DNA of 64,000 bases from Strongylocentrotus purpuratus (taxonomy: Eukaryota > Echinodermata > Echinoidea > Camarodonta > Strongylocentrotidae): positions 47,045,274 through 47,109,273 of the forward strand of contig NW_022145606.1 in the NCBI RefSeq assembly GCF_000002235.5. Direction: 5' to 3'. Shown here in pieces: positions 9,541-19,299 of this stretch. Under the pieces are notes generated by a model that did not search any database, was not told the DNA's origin, and saw only the letters and a list, made by a program, of their open reading frames with translations. A program made the position numbers and the translations under genes. Every line of letters starts with the position of its first letter. Position 1 is the stretch's first letter.

Positions 9541-10158
9541 GAGTCCATCGGTTGTTTGTCTTAACTGTGCATAGGTCTTCTGACAACTTTTCACAAAGTT
9601 CACTAGAAAGATATTGTCGGTTGTGGGCTGTTGGTCGCATGGGCTGTGGCCATTAATACATGATTACAGACCCACTCACTTTGTGTTGTGTAATAGGGAG
9701 ATGATGAAATTAGTTTTACCGTAGCTGTACAAAGATTGTCATTCAAATTTCTTGGCATTTGAAGCCCAGCCATTTTCTGACTTTTTTTTCTTCAAGTCAT
9801 GCTCATCTTTTGACACCAAGTTTATGAAAATTGTACCATTACTCTTTTATCTTTTGTGACCCTATGTCAGTCCCAAAATGGAGAATTTCTGAATTTTGCG
9901 TACAAGAAAAAAAGGAAAACTACATTTCTCATAAGTTCTTTCTATATCATGTGGAATTGTTCTTTGAGCTGTAATTCGAATAGGCTTATAAGGTTCATCA
10001 TTATTGTACATACTATTAGCGATGGAAATTTGTGATATTTACATGGTATATAAATATGTAAATACTAAAAAAGACAAATTCTATTGAGATATTTTTAAAG
10101 TAACAAGAAAACAAACATAGACATATGATGTTTGAAGGTTTGCATGGTGGTATGAATA

Positions 10159-10462
10159 ATCACGGTAGAGGTTTACGGTACACCATGTGTAAAGAGTCTA
10201 CTCTCCTGCTCCTGCTCTGCAACTCTACTCAACTCTCCAACTCAATCCAGTCTTCTACTCAAACCTCTCATCCTATCTACAACTTTCTGGTTTACAGTCC
10301 TTTTCAGGACTATACTCACTTCTGAAAGATACTCTTCCTTCCAACCTCCACTTTCTCGCCTTTCTATTTTCACTTCTTTCTATTTTCACTTCTATTTTCT
10401 ATCCACTTTCCTTAGTCCTTCTAGGACTTTACACATGGTGTACCATAAACCTCTACCGTGAT
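10159..10462. mobile_element. TA-flanked MITE with pyrimidine-rich core
   Basis: Terminal inverted repeats of about 36 bp with a single mismatch start ATCACGGTAGAGGTTTAC, and the element is flanked by TA on each side (10157-10158 and 10463-10464), as for Tc1/mariner elements. The 230-bp core is almost entirely pyrimidines on the plus strand (words CTACTC, CAACTCT, TTTTCACTTC). It is non-coding. The near-perfect arms indicate a young copy. Confidence 0.85.
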
Positions 10463-10768
10463 TAAACATAGACATGTCGATCGTGCATCCACAATAGTGT
10501 ACATGTTTTGATGTATAGAAAACTGAAAAGACGATAAATCATATCATCTGTTCTCATTGAATCTTTGTCCAGATAACACCCTCAAACAACAGAATTAAAA
10601 GAATGAAAATGTAAAGTTGGAAAACAATAAATACAATAGAAGTTAGTTTATGTGTTCATGTATATGTCATGAATATCCTCAAATGAATCATTTTGATATT
10701 CAGAAAAAATTGCTGGTGATCTTAAAGATCCAAGTTAAAACGTAACACTTATGTTATTAAATTCAAAG

Positions 10769-12534
10769 GTGCACCTGTTACATTGCCAGGATCACAGACC
10801 CAACCACTTTCTCCTGACCAGATCAAGAGATGTGCAGATGATTTCAAATCCAAGTACCGGACAACTCTCTGTAAGATCAGAGCTGATCCTCTTAACCCTG
10901 ATTCCATTACGCAATTCACAGACATGTACACAAACCTTGTCCTGGAAGAGGAATATCGACAACGCAAGCGACCACTTGAGTACAAGGATCTCTTTGATCT
11001 TAAAGTCAATGGAGAGTTCCCCAAGCGGATCATGATTCAGGGAGAAGCTGGGGCTGGAAAGACAACATTCTGTGCTAAGATTGCCTGGGACTGGATCAAT
11101 GACAGTCCTGTTCTCCCAAAGTTTGTGTGGGTAATTGTTGTCCCTTTTCGTGAAGCCAAGCAATACACGATCGGTGAGATTGCCAAGTCGTATCTCTCCA
11201 AGGACAACCCAGCAACAGCCAGCCAGATCACTGAGTACATCCGGTCGAATCCAAAAGATGTATTCATTGCGTTTGATGGATTAGATGAGTTTGATGGCAA
11301 GGTTGCAAAGCAAAGGAAAGCTGGTTCAAAGTCAGAATGTCACCAGCCAAAGTCTGCTGATCAAACCAAGGCAAGATCAGAATCGAAGATGAACAAGAAT
11401 AAGCGTCAAAACTTAATGCAGCCAAAGTCATCAAGCCCAACAAGTGCCACTTCGCAGCCAAGATTCTACAGTGCAGAGGCAGATGGAACTTCTTCAGAGA
11501 GAGGTGAAATTGCACTTACAGACATTCTTTGTTCAGAGGAACTTGCCGCTTGCCCGGTGTTGGTAACAAGTCGCCCATGGAAGGTCACAGAGATTAGATG
11601 GGATGTTAGTCTAAGGAAACTGTACACTTTCATTTATGTGGAAGGTTTTAGCAAGGAGAATGTGGAAGTTTACATTCACAAGTACTTTGAAGATAATGTG
11701 GCCACAGCAGATCAGCTTATCCAATTAACCAAAGTCAATGACATCATATCTGAGAATATGGCCCCGTATCCTATCTACATAGCTATGCTCTGTCATATGT
11801 GGAAAGAACTTTGTGACGAAAAACGAGAAAAGTTTAAGTCATTTCAGACTTTTTCTCAAATATTTGATGAAATGTTTGAATTCCTGAAGGTGCATTATGT
11901 TCAGAAAGAGATAACAGATTTAGGCAGCCCATCATTCCAAAAACATCTCTTTCAAATTGAGAAGCTCATGGAACCAGTTGCCAAAGTCGCATTCATCGGG
12001 CTACAAGAAAACACCCTCATTTTCAAAGAAGGTGTTTTTGAACAGTGCTCAGACTCCATGGAAACAGCTTGCAGAGTAGGGGTGTTGTCTCAGGAGAAAG
12101 AATTGTCATCTATATATGATAAGAGCGGCCCGCCCCTGCAGTCTACTATCTTCTTTCCACACAAACTTTTTCAGGAGTACATGGCTGGGGTCCATCTTGC
12201 TTCCCTGTATGAATTAGATCACAATGAATTCAACAGGCTGATTAAGCAAGTAGTGCTGCCTAGGAAGGAAGAGTTTAGGTATCTCCTGTACTTCACTGTA
12301 TCACGGGACAAAACCATTGCAAACCATGTCATGACATTATGCATGGCACAAGGTATCAATACCCAAAACAGCGAGGACAGGGATTTCTTGGTTGATGTAT
12401 CCTTTGAGAGTCAGGACTTTGATACAGCAGCCTTGGTGAGGAGTGGAGTGTCATCTCTGCCCATACATGTAAACAGAGATACAAAAGAACACACTGTAGC
12501 AGGTTTTGTATTCACTGGAATACATTTAGATGTG
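10769..12534 (+). CDS. NLR gene, NACHT NTPase exon
   Basis: A single large exon of about 588 residues. Numbering from the TTG at 10783, the Walker A loop GEAGAGKTT is at 87-95, the Walker B segment FIAFDGLDEF at 161-170 and a sensor-like VTSRPWK at 261-267. Between Walker B and the sensor is a lysine/serine/glutamine-rich insert of about 80 residues with low complexity. The rest fits the winged-helix and NAD2-like part of NLRs (FFPHKLFQEYMAGVHLA near 460). NACHT ATPases oligomerise on activation in cytosolic immune receptors. The frame is intact. Its end is uncertain: a GC donor (GCAAGT at 12535) gives phase 0, which all following exons need; reading on instead gives a stop at 12556-12558 inside a transposon. 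Confidence 0.88.
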
Positions 12535-12543
12535 GCAAGTATA

Positions 12544-13796
12544 CAGGGCTCAAATTAATTTTTTTGCCCACGGGCGCTCTTCCAAAAAAAGAAGAGCCCC
12601 CGTGAGCCTTCTCATGGGGGGCTCTTTTAGTACTCACAGGGGCTCTTTTTTATACAAATTTTTATTGAATTGGTACCCATGTTACCCCTCAATTCTTAGC
12701 TATTTCATCCTTATCATTTATTTAAGTCAGCATTTTCCCTCTTACAAATTTACAAGTTATGCCTACATAGCTGTTACTGACTTTCATCCTGTGATGACAT
12801 TCTCTCGATTTCTTCCCGTTCTGCACATTATTTCCTCCTCATTATTTGGAGCAACCTTCACATCTTTCGATCTTTACTTTAATTCTTTACCCAGGGGCGG
12901 ATCTAGCTTTTTGCTATAAGGGGGGATATGACCCAATGCAGAGTATCGTCCTCAAGTCCTGTAATTAAGTGATGTTTTCCTGGCATCCACTTGCGGAGCA
13001 TCGGCCACGAGCCGCATAGGGGCGAGGCGATTTTTTTTTTGGGGGGGTGCCATTTTTTTCATGGCATCTACTAATTACATCTACTTATAATGTGTGGGTC
13101 TAGACACATAATGGTGTTTTTCTATGCACATCACATTTTCACTTGGTAGCCCAAGGGGGATGTTTACCCCCTACCTCCCCCCCCCATAGATCTGCCCATG
13201 TTACCATATCCTTAAACCGTCTTCCTATTCTTCTCAATATTGATTTACTGGTCGAGGTTCATTTTGCTGGTCTTTTGGAATCACCAGATTTCAGAGGATT
13301 CACGCTTTTCACAACGAAAATTTTCTCCATGTCCATGTGTCGGCCCGTGCGCTATCGCCTCCAGCTCCAGCAGATAGGGCGGCAGCGTGCATACGTACGG
13401 TACTAACTGCGCAGTATAGCCACTGCTGACGGCCACACTGCACTGCGAGCTTCCGTTGTTTGTATCGGTAATACTCGTAGAGATGTGAGATATAGCGTCA
13501 TCCTCCGAAGATTAAGCGTACATTTCTTTACAATAATGGCGGCCTTTACTCTCTAGACACCGAAAAATTCAAGCGAGAAATCTTGCACGCTAATCTAAGT
13601 TCCATTTCATTGGTTTTAGGTTTGAAAATTGAAACTCAATATTGTGTTAAAGTTATAACAGAAAAGATAATCTTTATATTATAATTAAACGGGGAGATTT
13701 TTAATTTTGCAATCGCCCCCGTGAGCAACCTGACGGAGGCGATTATGTAGCTCACGGGGGCGAATTGCCCATCGCTCCCGTGTATTTTGAGCACTG
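12544..13796. mobile_element. hAT-like element at the end of the NACHT exon
   Basis: The termini are CAGGGCTCAAATTAA on the left and CAGTGCTCAAAATAC read inward on the right, flanked by CAAGTATA (12536-12543) and CAAGTATC (13797-13804). That is an 8-bp target duplication with one mismatch, as hAT elements make. Subterminal copies of GGGGCTCTT and ACGGGGGCG occur at both ends. It is 1253 bp long, non-coding, and carries a second element (12892-13200). It landed nine bases beyond the best phase-compatible donor of the NACHT exon. Confidence 0.85.
12892..13200. mobile_element. Small TIR element with 5-bp target duplication (copy 2)
   Basis: Nested inside the hAT-like element. The left end is CAGGGGCGGATCTAG and the right end, read inward, CATGGGCAGATCTATGG. 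It is flanked by perfect TTACC on both sides (12887-12891 and 13201-13205). The ends match the element at 8541-8763, which also has a 5-bp duplication. The core contains poly-T/poly-G near 13030. Non-coding. Confidence 0.8.
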
Positions 13797-13804
13797 CAAG
13801 TATC

Positions 13805-14470
13805 CATACATTAACAAGTAAGCACAAATCCATTGTGTATAGACACACATGCTTTTATTAATGGATCAATAATATGCATATATCCCTCTCTCTACCATCT
13901 TTTACCTTCATGTACATGTAGTACCTGATAATCTGACATATAATTGATAATAGTTATCTTTTATTAAAAGTGGCTAAATACCTTACTAATGATGATATTG
14001 ACTGGCTATTTTTTAATTTTTTATATATATTTACACTGTATATACATATATATATTTATATGTATATATATATATATATATATATTTTTGGGCGGGTGGG
14101 AGGGTGGGGGGGGGGGGCGTAATATGAAACCACATTGCCCTCATATCCAGATCAGGCAATGTGATAATACTTGGGCTATATAATTTCACATACCCATCAC
14201 TGGTATCGGGCCCCCAGGTATCGGCCATCTTGAAATAGCATTCTGCACAGCTGTTTTACAGCAACCAGTCCTCTTGTTAAATTGATGCTCAGACTTCAGA
14301 GTAACCCTTCAATGGAGGGTCAATTTGGGGGCCCTTTAAAAATGGCCTTCCTTGCCATGCTGCATTGCAGACAATAAGACCTTCCTTTTCAAAAAGGGGG
14401 ATAATAGCACTACTCTGGTGATGTAGACCACTTTAAAATACACATTCTGTAATCTTTCAATGAGAAAATT
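13805..14470 (+). other. NLR intron 2, first part
   Basis: AT-rich intron sequence resuming after the hAT insertion. It contains a TATA microsatellite (about 14036-14086) followed by a G-rich block (14089-14118). No exon is supported here. Confidence 0.5.
14036..14086. repeat. (TA)n microsatellite
   Basis: A TATATACATATATATATTTA-type tract followed by pure TA repeats up to about 14085. It is followed by a G-rich stretch. Confidence 0.85.
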
Positions 14471-14520
14471 TTGGTGCAGGACCAATGACAGAAGGGCTTC
14501 TGTCATTGGTCCTGCACCAA
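14471..14520. repeat. Perfect 24-bp palindrome
   Basis: The left arm 14471-14494 (starts TTGGTGCAGGACC) is the exact reverse complement of the right arm 14497-14520, with only GG between. It could extrude a cruciform or be transcribed as a 24-bp hairpin with a two-base gap. It sits in the intron about 100 bp before LRR exon 1. No target duplication is visible, so it may be either a fold-back remnant or a local inverted duplication. Confidence 0.9.
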
Positions 14521-14623
14521 GATTGTCAACATAATTCCAGGTGGTCTTAAACTTTAGCAATTATGGCCTCTGATTTTCTCCTTTAATATCATTTGTGTTT
14601 ATTTATTTTTTGTTTGTTTATAG

Positions 14624-14785
14624 ACCACACTTATGGTGAGTGATAGAGAATTTGGGCCAACTATATCACATGATGTGGTGGAGATTATATGCTCTGCACC
14701 CTCTCTACAATGTGTTCACCTAAAACGATCAGCCTTGCACAGTGACTCCTTTGCAGTTCTTGCTAACGAAGGAAACATGTCTAAG
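14624..14785 (+). CDS. NLR gene, LRR exon 1
   Basis: Fifty-four codons, phase 0 at both ends: acceptor TTTATAG (ending 14623), donor GTGAGT (14786). The peptide runs TTLMVSDREFGPTISHDVVE, then a helix and the strand segment CSAPSLQCVHLKRSALHSD, then FAVLANEGNMSK. It has two ribonuclease-inhibitor-type LRR halves with hydrophobics at the usual positions, as in NLR ligand-sensing regions. It is diverged from LRR exons 2-5, which are close copies of each other. Confidence 0.75.
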
Positions 14786-14820
14786 GTGAGTAAAAATGCA
14801 TATTGTAATGGCTTAGTCTA

Positions 14821-15815
14821 GCCTAGGGGGGGGGGGGTGATTTGTCAAGACGCAGATCATCAATAATTATCAATACCAACTAGGAGTGCTTTATTGTATC
14901 CCCCAGCATTAATACGTCGCCGCCACCGCGTCATAATCTTGAGTGCGCTCTAAATGCCACCTTCCTTGACGGATTTCTCTCAAATTTTGTATGGAGCTGT
15001 ATCTTGGTATAATCTACACACCTATAATTTTTGGTAATGCTGCCCCCAGTGTTCCGTCTTGTATAGGGTAAAAGGCTATATTTTTGTGGATGGTTTGTGG
15101 GCGCTCTATAGGCCACATTTCTCAAGGGATTTTGTTCAAATTTTGAAAGTTGGTGTATCTTGTATCATCTACAAGCCTATAGATTTTGGTGATGCTGCCT
15201 TCAGTGTTCTGTCTTTTATAGGGTCAAAGGTCATATTTTGATAGATGTGTTTTGTCTGGTGTGCGGTCTAACTGCAACATTTCTTGACAGATTTTTTCAA
15301 ATTGTGTATAGAAGTGTACGTTGGTGAAATCTATGCACCTATAGTTTTTGGTGGTGCTGCCGCTAGTGTCCTATGTTTTATAGGGTCGAAGGTCATATTT
15401 GCAGGATATGGCGCGAGTGTACTCTGCAGACCACATTTCTTGATAAGGAGGTGGGCCTTAGTAAAATCGACACATCTTGGTACAATTTACACATCTTTAC
15501 TTTTTGGTGATGCTGCCCTCATTGTTCCATCCTTTATAGGGTCACATGTAATTTGTCTTTTTTGAGCGCTCTTACTGCCACATTTATGGATGGATTTCTT
15601 TCAAATGGTGTAAGGATGTGGGCCATAGTAAAATCTACACATCTTTAGTGTTTGGTGATGCTGCCACCTGTAGTTCGTCTGTTTTAGGGTCAAAGACCGT
15701 ATTTTTAGGGGATATCTTGTGTCGCTCTGCAGGTCAAATTTCTTACATTTCTTTTATATTTTCTATAGAGATGCATTATAGTTTAGGTGATGCTGCCCCT
15801 AGTCTCAAAAATAGT
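14821..15815. repeat. Degenerate tandem array, period about 157 bp
   Basis: Roughly five units. The word CTACACACCTATA-like recurs near 15013, 15170, 15331, 15488 and 15636 and is followed each time by TTTTTGGTGATGCTGCC and, mostly, TATAGGGTCAAAGGTCAT. Units differ by 20-30% by eye. The small frames in this stretch follow the repeat and are not genes. The array lies in the intron between LRR exons 1 and 2, after a poly-G run at 14826. Confidence 0.75.
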
Positions 15816-16340
15816 CCGAGCCACTAGTGGCGATCTCCAGACCATCCTTTTGTTACAGGGAGGGGAGAGGGGACCTTCGAACATGAGGATGACACCAAAA
15901 ACGCTGCCAGTTCCAGGGAATACGTTCGCCGTGGCAATGGAGATTGCGATATTTCTAGTTACCGGTACAGGCTATTTACAAAACTGCTCAAACCTTTGCT
16001 TGCCACTTTGACAAACAATATCCTTTAATCCCTCAAATAAGACCACAAAATACAAGTTTATAGCTAACAGACGCTTTACTGCTTACTTCTGACAAGTGCC
16101 TTTGAAGGTGAGCGAGGCCAGCATGCTTATTTCATACAATCACAGTAATATTTGTGGTTACTAATCTCTTTATCAGGTTCATTTTGTAGTGCTTTCCTCT
16201 AGTTAATTGTCACACAATGTTACACTTGCTATTTAATTTTATACCCCATTCTAAATAATATTTCTATTATGCGTCAGTCATTATTTACGCATTTTCATCA
16301 TTATACTAGCTAGGCCATAAAGTTGAACTTTATATATATT
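15816..16340 (+). other. Intron sequence, nothing recognised
   Basis: Intron between LRR exons 1 and 2. Starts with a CCACTAGTGG palindrome at 15821-15830. No exon, transposon end or RNA gene could be supported. Confidence 0.4.
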
Positions 16341-16365
16341 TTCTGTTGTTGTACTCATGGCACTT

Positions 16366-16640
16366 ATTACAAAAGGAAAAGGTGTATTTAACACAAGGGA
16401 AAAGGGCATATATTATTAAAAGGAAAGGGGTACCTATGTGAGTAAAAAGACTTACTTAACAGACGTAAAAGGGGCGCATTTTCGCGGAATTTTGCACCGA
16501 AATAACCCACTCATCACAGGTGAAGAAGGGCCCTAATAACGAGGGGAAAGGGCTATTTATTCAAAAGGAAAAGGGGCACTTCTCGAAATCAAAGGGCCAC
16601 CTATCACATTTTAATACCGGCATTTATCACAGGTTAAAAA
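16366..16640. repeat. Degenerate short-unit repeat (AAAGGGGCA type)
   Basis: Loosely repeated words such as AAAAGGAAAAGG, AAAGGGGCAYTTATCAC and GGGAAAAGGGC about every 30-40 bases. It resembles an eroded minisatellite. No coding potential. Confidence 0.5.
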
Positions 16641-17598
16641 TTATATAGGTCCATACATACATCTTACACATGTATATTTCTCTTCATACGGACTTATCAA
16701 AACTGCCTAAGTCCTCATCCAAGCAAATGATAAATATTCATTAATCACATATAAAGGTCGTCATCCACTATGTAAACAAACTATGAAAGAAAGCCATGCT
16801 GGGTAGCCTTTAACAATGTGCTTAACTATATGCACCATGTAACTAAATAACTTAGTAACATATTCCACACTCAAATACCTATACTAAAATCACTTAAACA
16901 TTATGATAGATAGCTCTCATATTATGAAATAATTCCTTTTAATAATCTAATGCTATGTTACATCTCATTATACAATATCAAAGTGTTTATTCAAAGAATT
17001 AAACTTTTAATACAGGTGAGCGAACTCACACACATGGAGCAAATATCTTTGTCTGTGTGCAACAATTGTGCACTGCATGAACAATACATTATTGCTGTTA
17101 GTCATTCATATTGCAGCACACATTTGATCTTCATGACTTTTTTATAATACACATATGGCTCTAGTAACTTCAGAATTTCAAAGCTGATACTTAATCACAT
17201 ATAATTATAAGTTCACATACATGTACCTCGAAAATACAGTAAAGTCACTGCGATTCCCTCCTACGCTCGGGACTTCCTGATCTTCCTCTTAATGACATCT
17301 TCAGTATAGTCATCTCCTATTACCCATCCCTGACTCTTGACGAAGGCCTTACATATTAATCCACTTTTTATCCAAATGAATTCCAAAAATCTCAACGATT
17401 CAATTTAAGATATCGTAAAAATAGTTAAAAGACGATACGTATTTGTACTGGTTCTCTCTAGAGAGATCACAGCGCCCCCTTGTTTTTTAAATTGAATACC
17501 CTCAAAATGGAGGAAGAACTTTTTTTATTTTTAGTGCTCACTATTACCCCTGGTTTACTCTGGTAAGCAGTGCAGTATGAATCTCTGTTTACATGTAG
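16641..17598 (+). other. Intron sequence before LRR exon 2
   Basis: AT-rich intron with no transposon termini that I recognise. It ends in TGTAG at 17594-17598, the acceptor used by LRR exon 2; the same acceptor word recurs before exons 3-5. Confidence 0.5.
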
Positions 17599-17766
17599 GT
17601 GCAAACTCTCCTCCTTGAAGATGTTAAATGTCCAACATCAGCCTCTTCACATCACCTAGCAGAAGCTCTGTGTTCCATGCCAAACCTGACTAGACTGGTA
17701 CGACGTGGCAATGAATTCCAGGAGGAGTTCTATTCTACACTGAATGCAAAGGCATCAACCTTACAG
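17599..17766 (+). CDS. NLR gene, LRR exon 2
   Basis: Fifty-six codons, phase 0 at both ends: acceptor ACATGTAG, donor GTATGT (17767). The peptide begins VQTLLLEDVKCPTSASSHHL, continues AEALCSMPNLTRLVRRGNEF and ends STLNAKASTLQ. It spans two LRR modules: a helix-forming AEALCSMPNL segment and a variable strand. It shares more than 80% of residues with exons 3-5, and its downstream intron is also shared, so it belongs to one exon-duplication family. The strand residues (LVRRGNEF) differ from those of the paralogous exons. Confidence 0.85.
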
Positions 17767-19051
17767 GTATGTATGTTTGTTTGTACTCTATATCCATGCC
17801 ATGATGAATTCATGTACACATGTAGCAGTGGAGATGAGTTTGTGTTATGATATTTTAGCAACAGACCATGTTGTTTCAATGTATGTAATGATTTCATATA
17901 CAAATATATAATAGACTTTGCAGATAAAAGGAACATTATTATAAATACCAGGTAAGGTCTTTCATGTGCATTGCATTATAAAGGATTCATATAGCTTAAG
18001 TTGAAACTTTGATGTTCTGCAAAAAGAAAAATCACTTTAAAGGTTTGACTCAGAAGACTAACTGGAGGTGTTTATGTAAGCATTTATAGGGCAGCGGGGA
18101 GGGGAGTGTTGTATTGTTGCTTTTGCAGTACTATAATTCAGTATAAACAGATTACTGAAGTTCTCTTAACTAGTAGCTACAAATATTTGTTGCTTGTATA
18201 TTTTGAAGTTCAGAGTCGTTCATAAGGTTGGAATTATGTCATGGGACTGAAAGCAGTATCAAAGTATACTTCAGACTTCAGAGTCAATATTCACTAAACA
18301 AGGATGGAGGTCTAAATGACAGTGTGCTTATTTAAGCAGAGCTACATATACGTGTATAATTCATACTTTTCTTTGTGAATGTACTATATAGCATTTTAGG
18401 CAATGTCAAAAATGTGTCTAAATAATTGACAAAGCGATAATTTCTTCTTTGTTTATGTAATTGTCAAAATACAAATACATCTCTATTTATTAAAATTGAT
18501 CATATGAGCAATAAAAATTCTACAGTAATGGGCATCAGCCATGGTTCATGTAGAGGTGTTTGTGGTACACTTGATGGGTCTATGGACAGTGAACCATAAG
18601 GTATACAGTTCAAATCCCTGCCATACAAAGTACTAATGTTGATTGACAAGACAATATACATTTGCCACACTCAACCTAGGTGTAGTAAGTGGGTATCTTT
18701 TAGGATGTATTCCTTAAATTCATCACTGTGCAGTAGGTAGTAATTAAATGCACTATAGCTGTAATTTTCAGTCCTCTTGCTGTTTGACACATGCTCCGTC
18801 CACAATTTTTCTGTGCTTACTATCCTGCACTAACCAAATTCTCATCTTTAACTTTGCACCAAAAAGTATACCTATCACTAACACATCAAAACTCAAATCT
18901 ATTTGCAGCCCAAATCCTATATATTAGATTAAATAAAGCCCAGAGCGTTTGTCACCTGAGCATATAGCCATACACTTTTACATGTATCTCGCAGCACCCA
19001 GCTATATTTGCAGTTATTCAATAACAACATTTACTGTTTGTATACATGTAG
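17767..19051 (+). other. Intron of the LRR duplication unit (ancestral form)
   Basis: This 1.28-kb intron is the least expanded version of the intron repeated after exons 3, 4 and 5. Shared landmarks are GATGAATTCATGTACACATG after the donor, CAGTATAAACAGATTACTGA, ACTAAACAAGGATGGAG and a TTTGCACCAAAAAGTATACC block near the end. Exon-to-exon spacing here is 1453 bp, which I take as the original unit length. Confidence 0.7.
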
Positions 19052-19219
19052 GTCCGGAATCTCATCCTTGAAGAGGTTGGGTTTCCATCATCAGCCTCTT
19101 CACATCACCTAGCAGAAGCTTTGTGTTCCATGCCAAACCTGACTAAACTGACACTACGTGGAAACGATTTCCAGGAGGAGTTCTTTACTACACTGAATGC
19201 AAAGGCGTCAACCTTACAT
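19052..19219 (+). CDS. NLR gene, LRR exon 3
   Basis: Fifty-six codons, phase 0 at both ends. The peptide begins VRNLILEEVGFPSSASSHHL and has the variable strand TKLTLRGNDFQEEFF. The acceptor is ACATGTAG; the donor GTATGT (19220) is preceded by CAT rather than the CAG seen in exons 2, 4 and 5, which slightly weakens the splice site. By hand alignment it differs from exon 4 at 14 bases, of which only two are silent. The role would be ligand sensing on the concave LRR face. Confidence 0.85.
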
Positions 19220-19299
19220 GTATGTATGCGTGTTTGTATTCTATATCCATGCCATGATGAATTCATGTAGTACACATGTAGCATTGGAAGTGAGTTTAA

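Larger units (their letters stand above)
9302..10768 (+). other. NLR intron 1
   Basis: A 1.47-kb intron between the Death and NACHT exons. It holds a 14-bp perfect inverted repeat (9462-9540), a complete TA-flanked MITE (10159-10462) and otherwise unremarkable AT-rich sequence. Its acceptor, ATTCAAAG at 10761-10768, has a weak pyrimidine tract, so this is the least certain splice site apart from the end of the NACHT exon. Confidence 0.6.

Noticed and set aside
12539-12544. GTATAC as the NACHT exon donor
   Set aside because: It would leave phase 1, whereas LRR exon 1 opens only in phase 0. The overlapping GC donor at 12535 fits better.
12530-12919. Frame beginning at the end of the NACHT exon
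   Set aside because: It lies inside the hAT-like element and has no similarity to NLR sequence.
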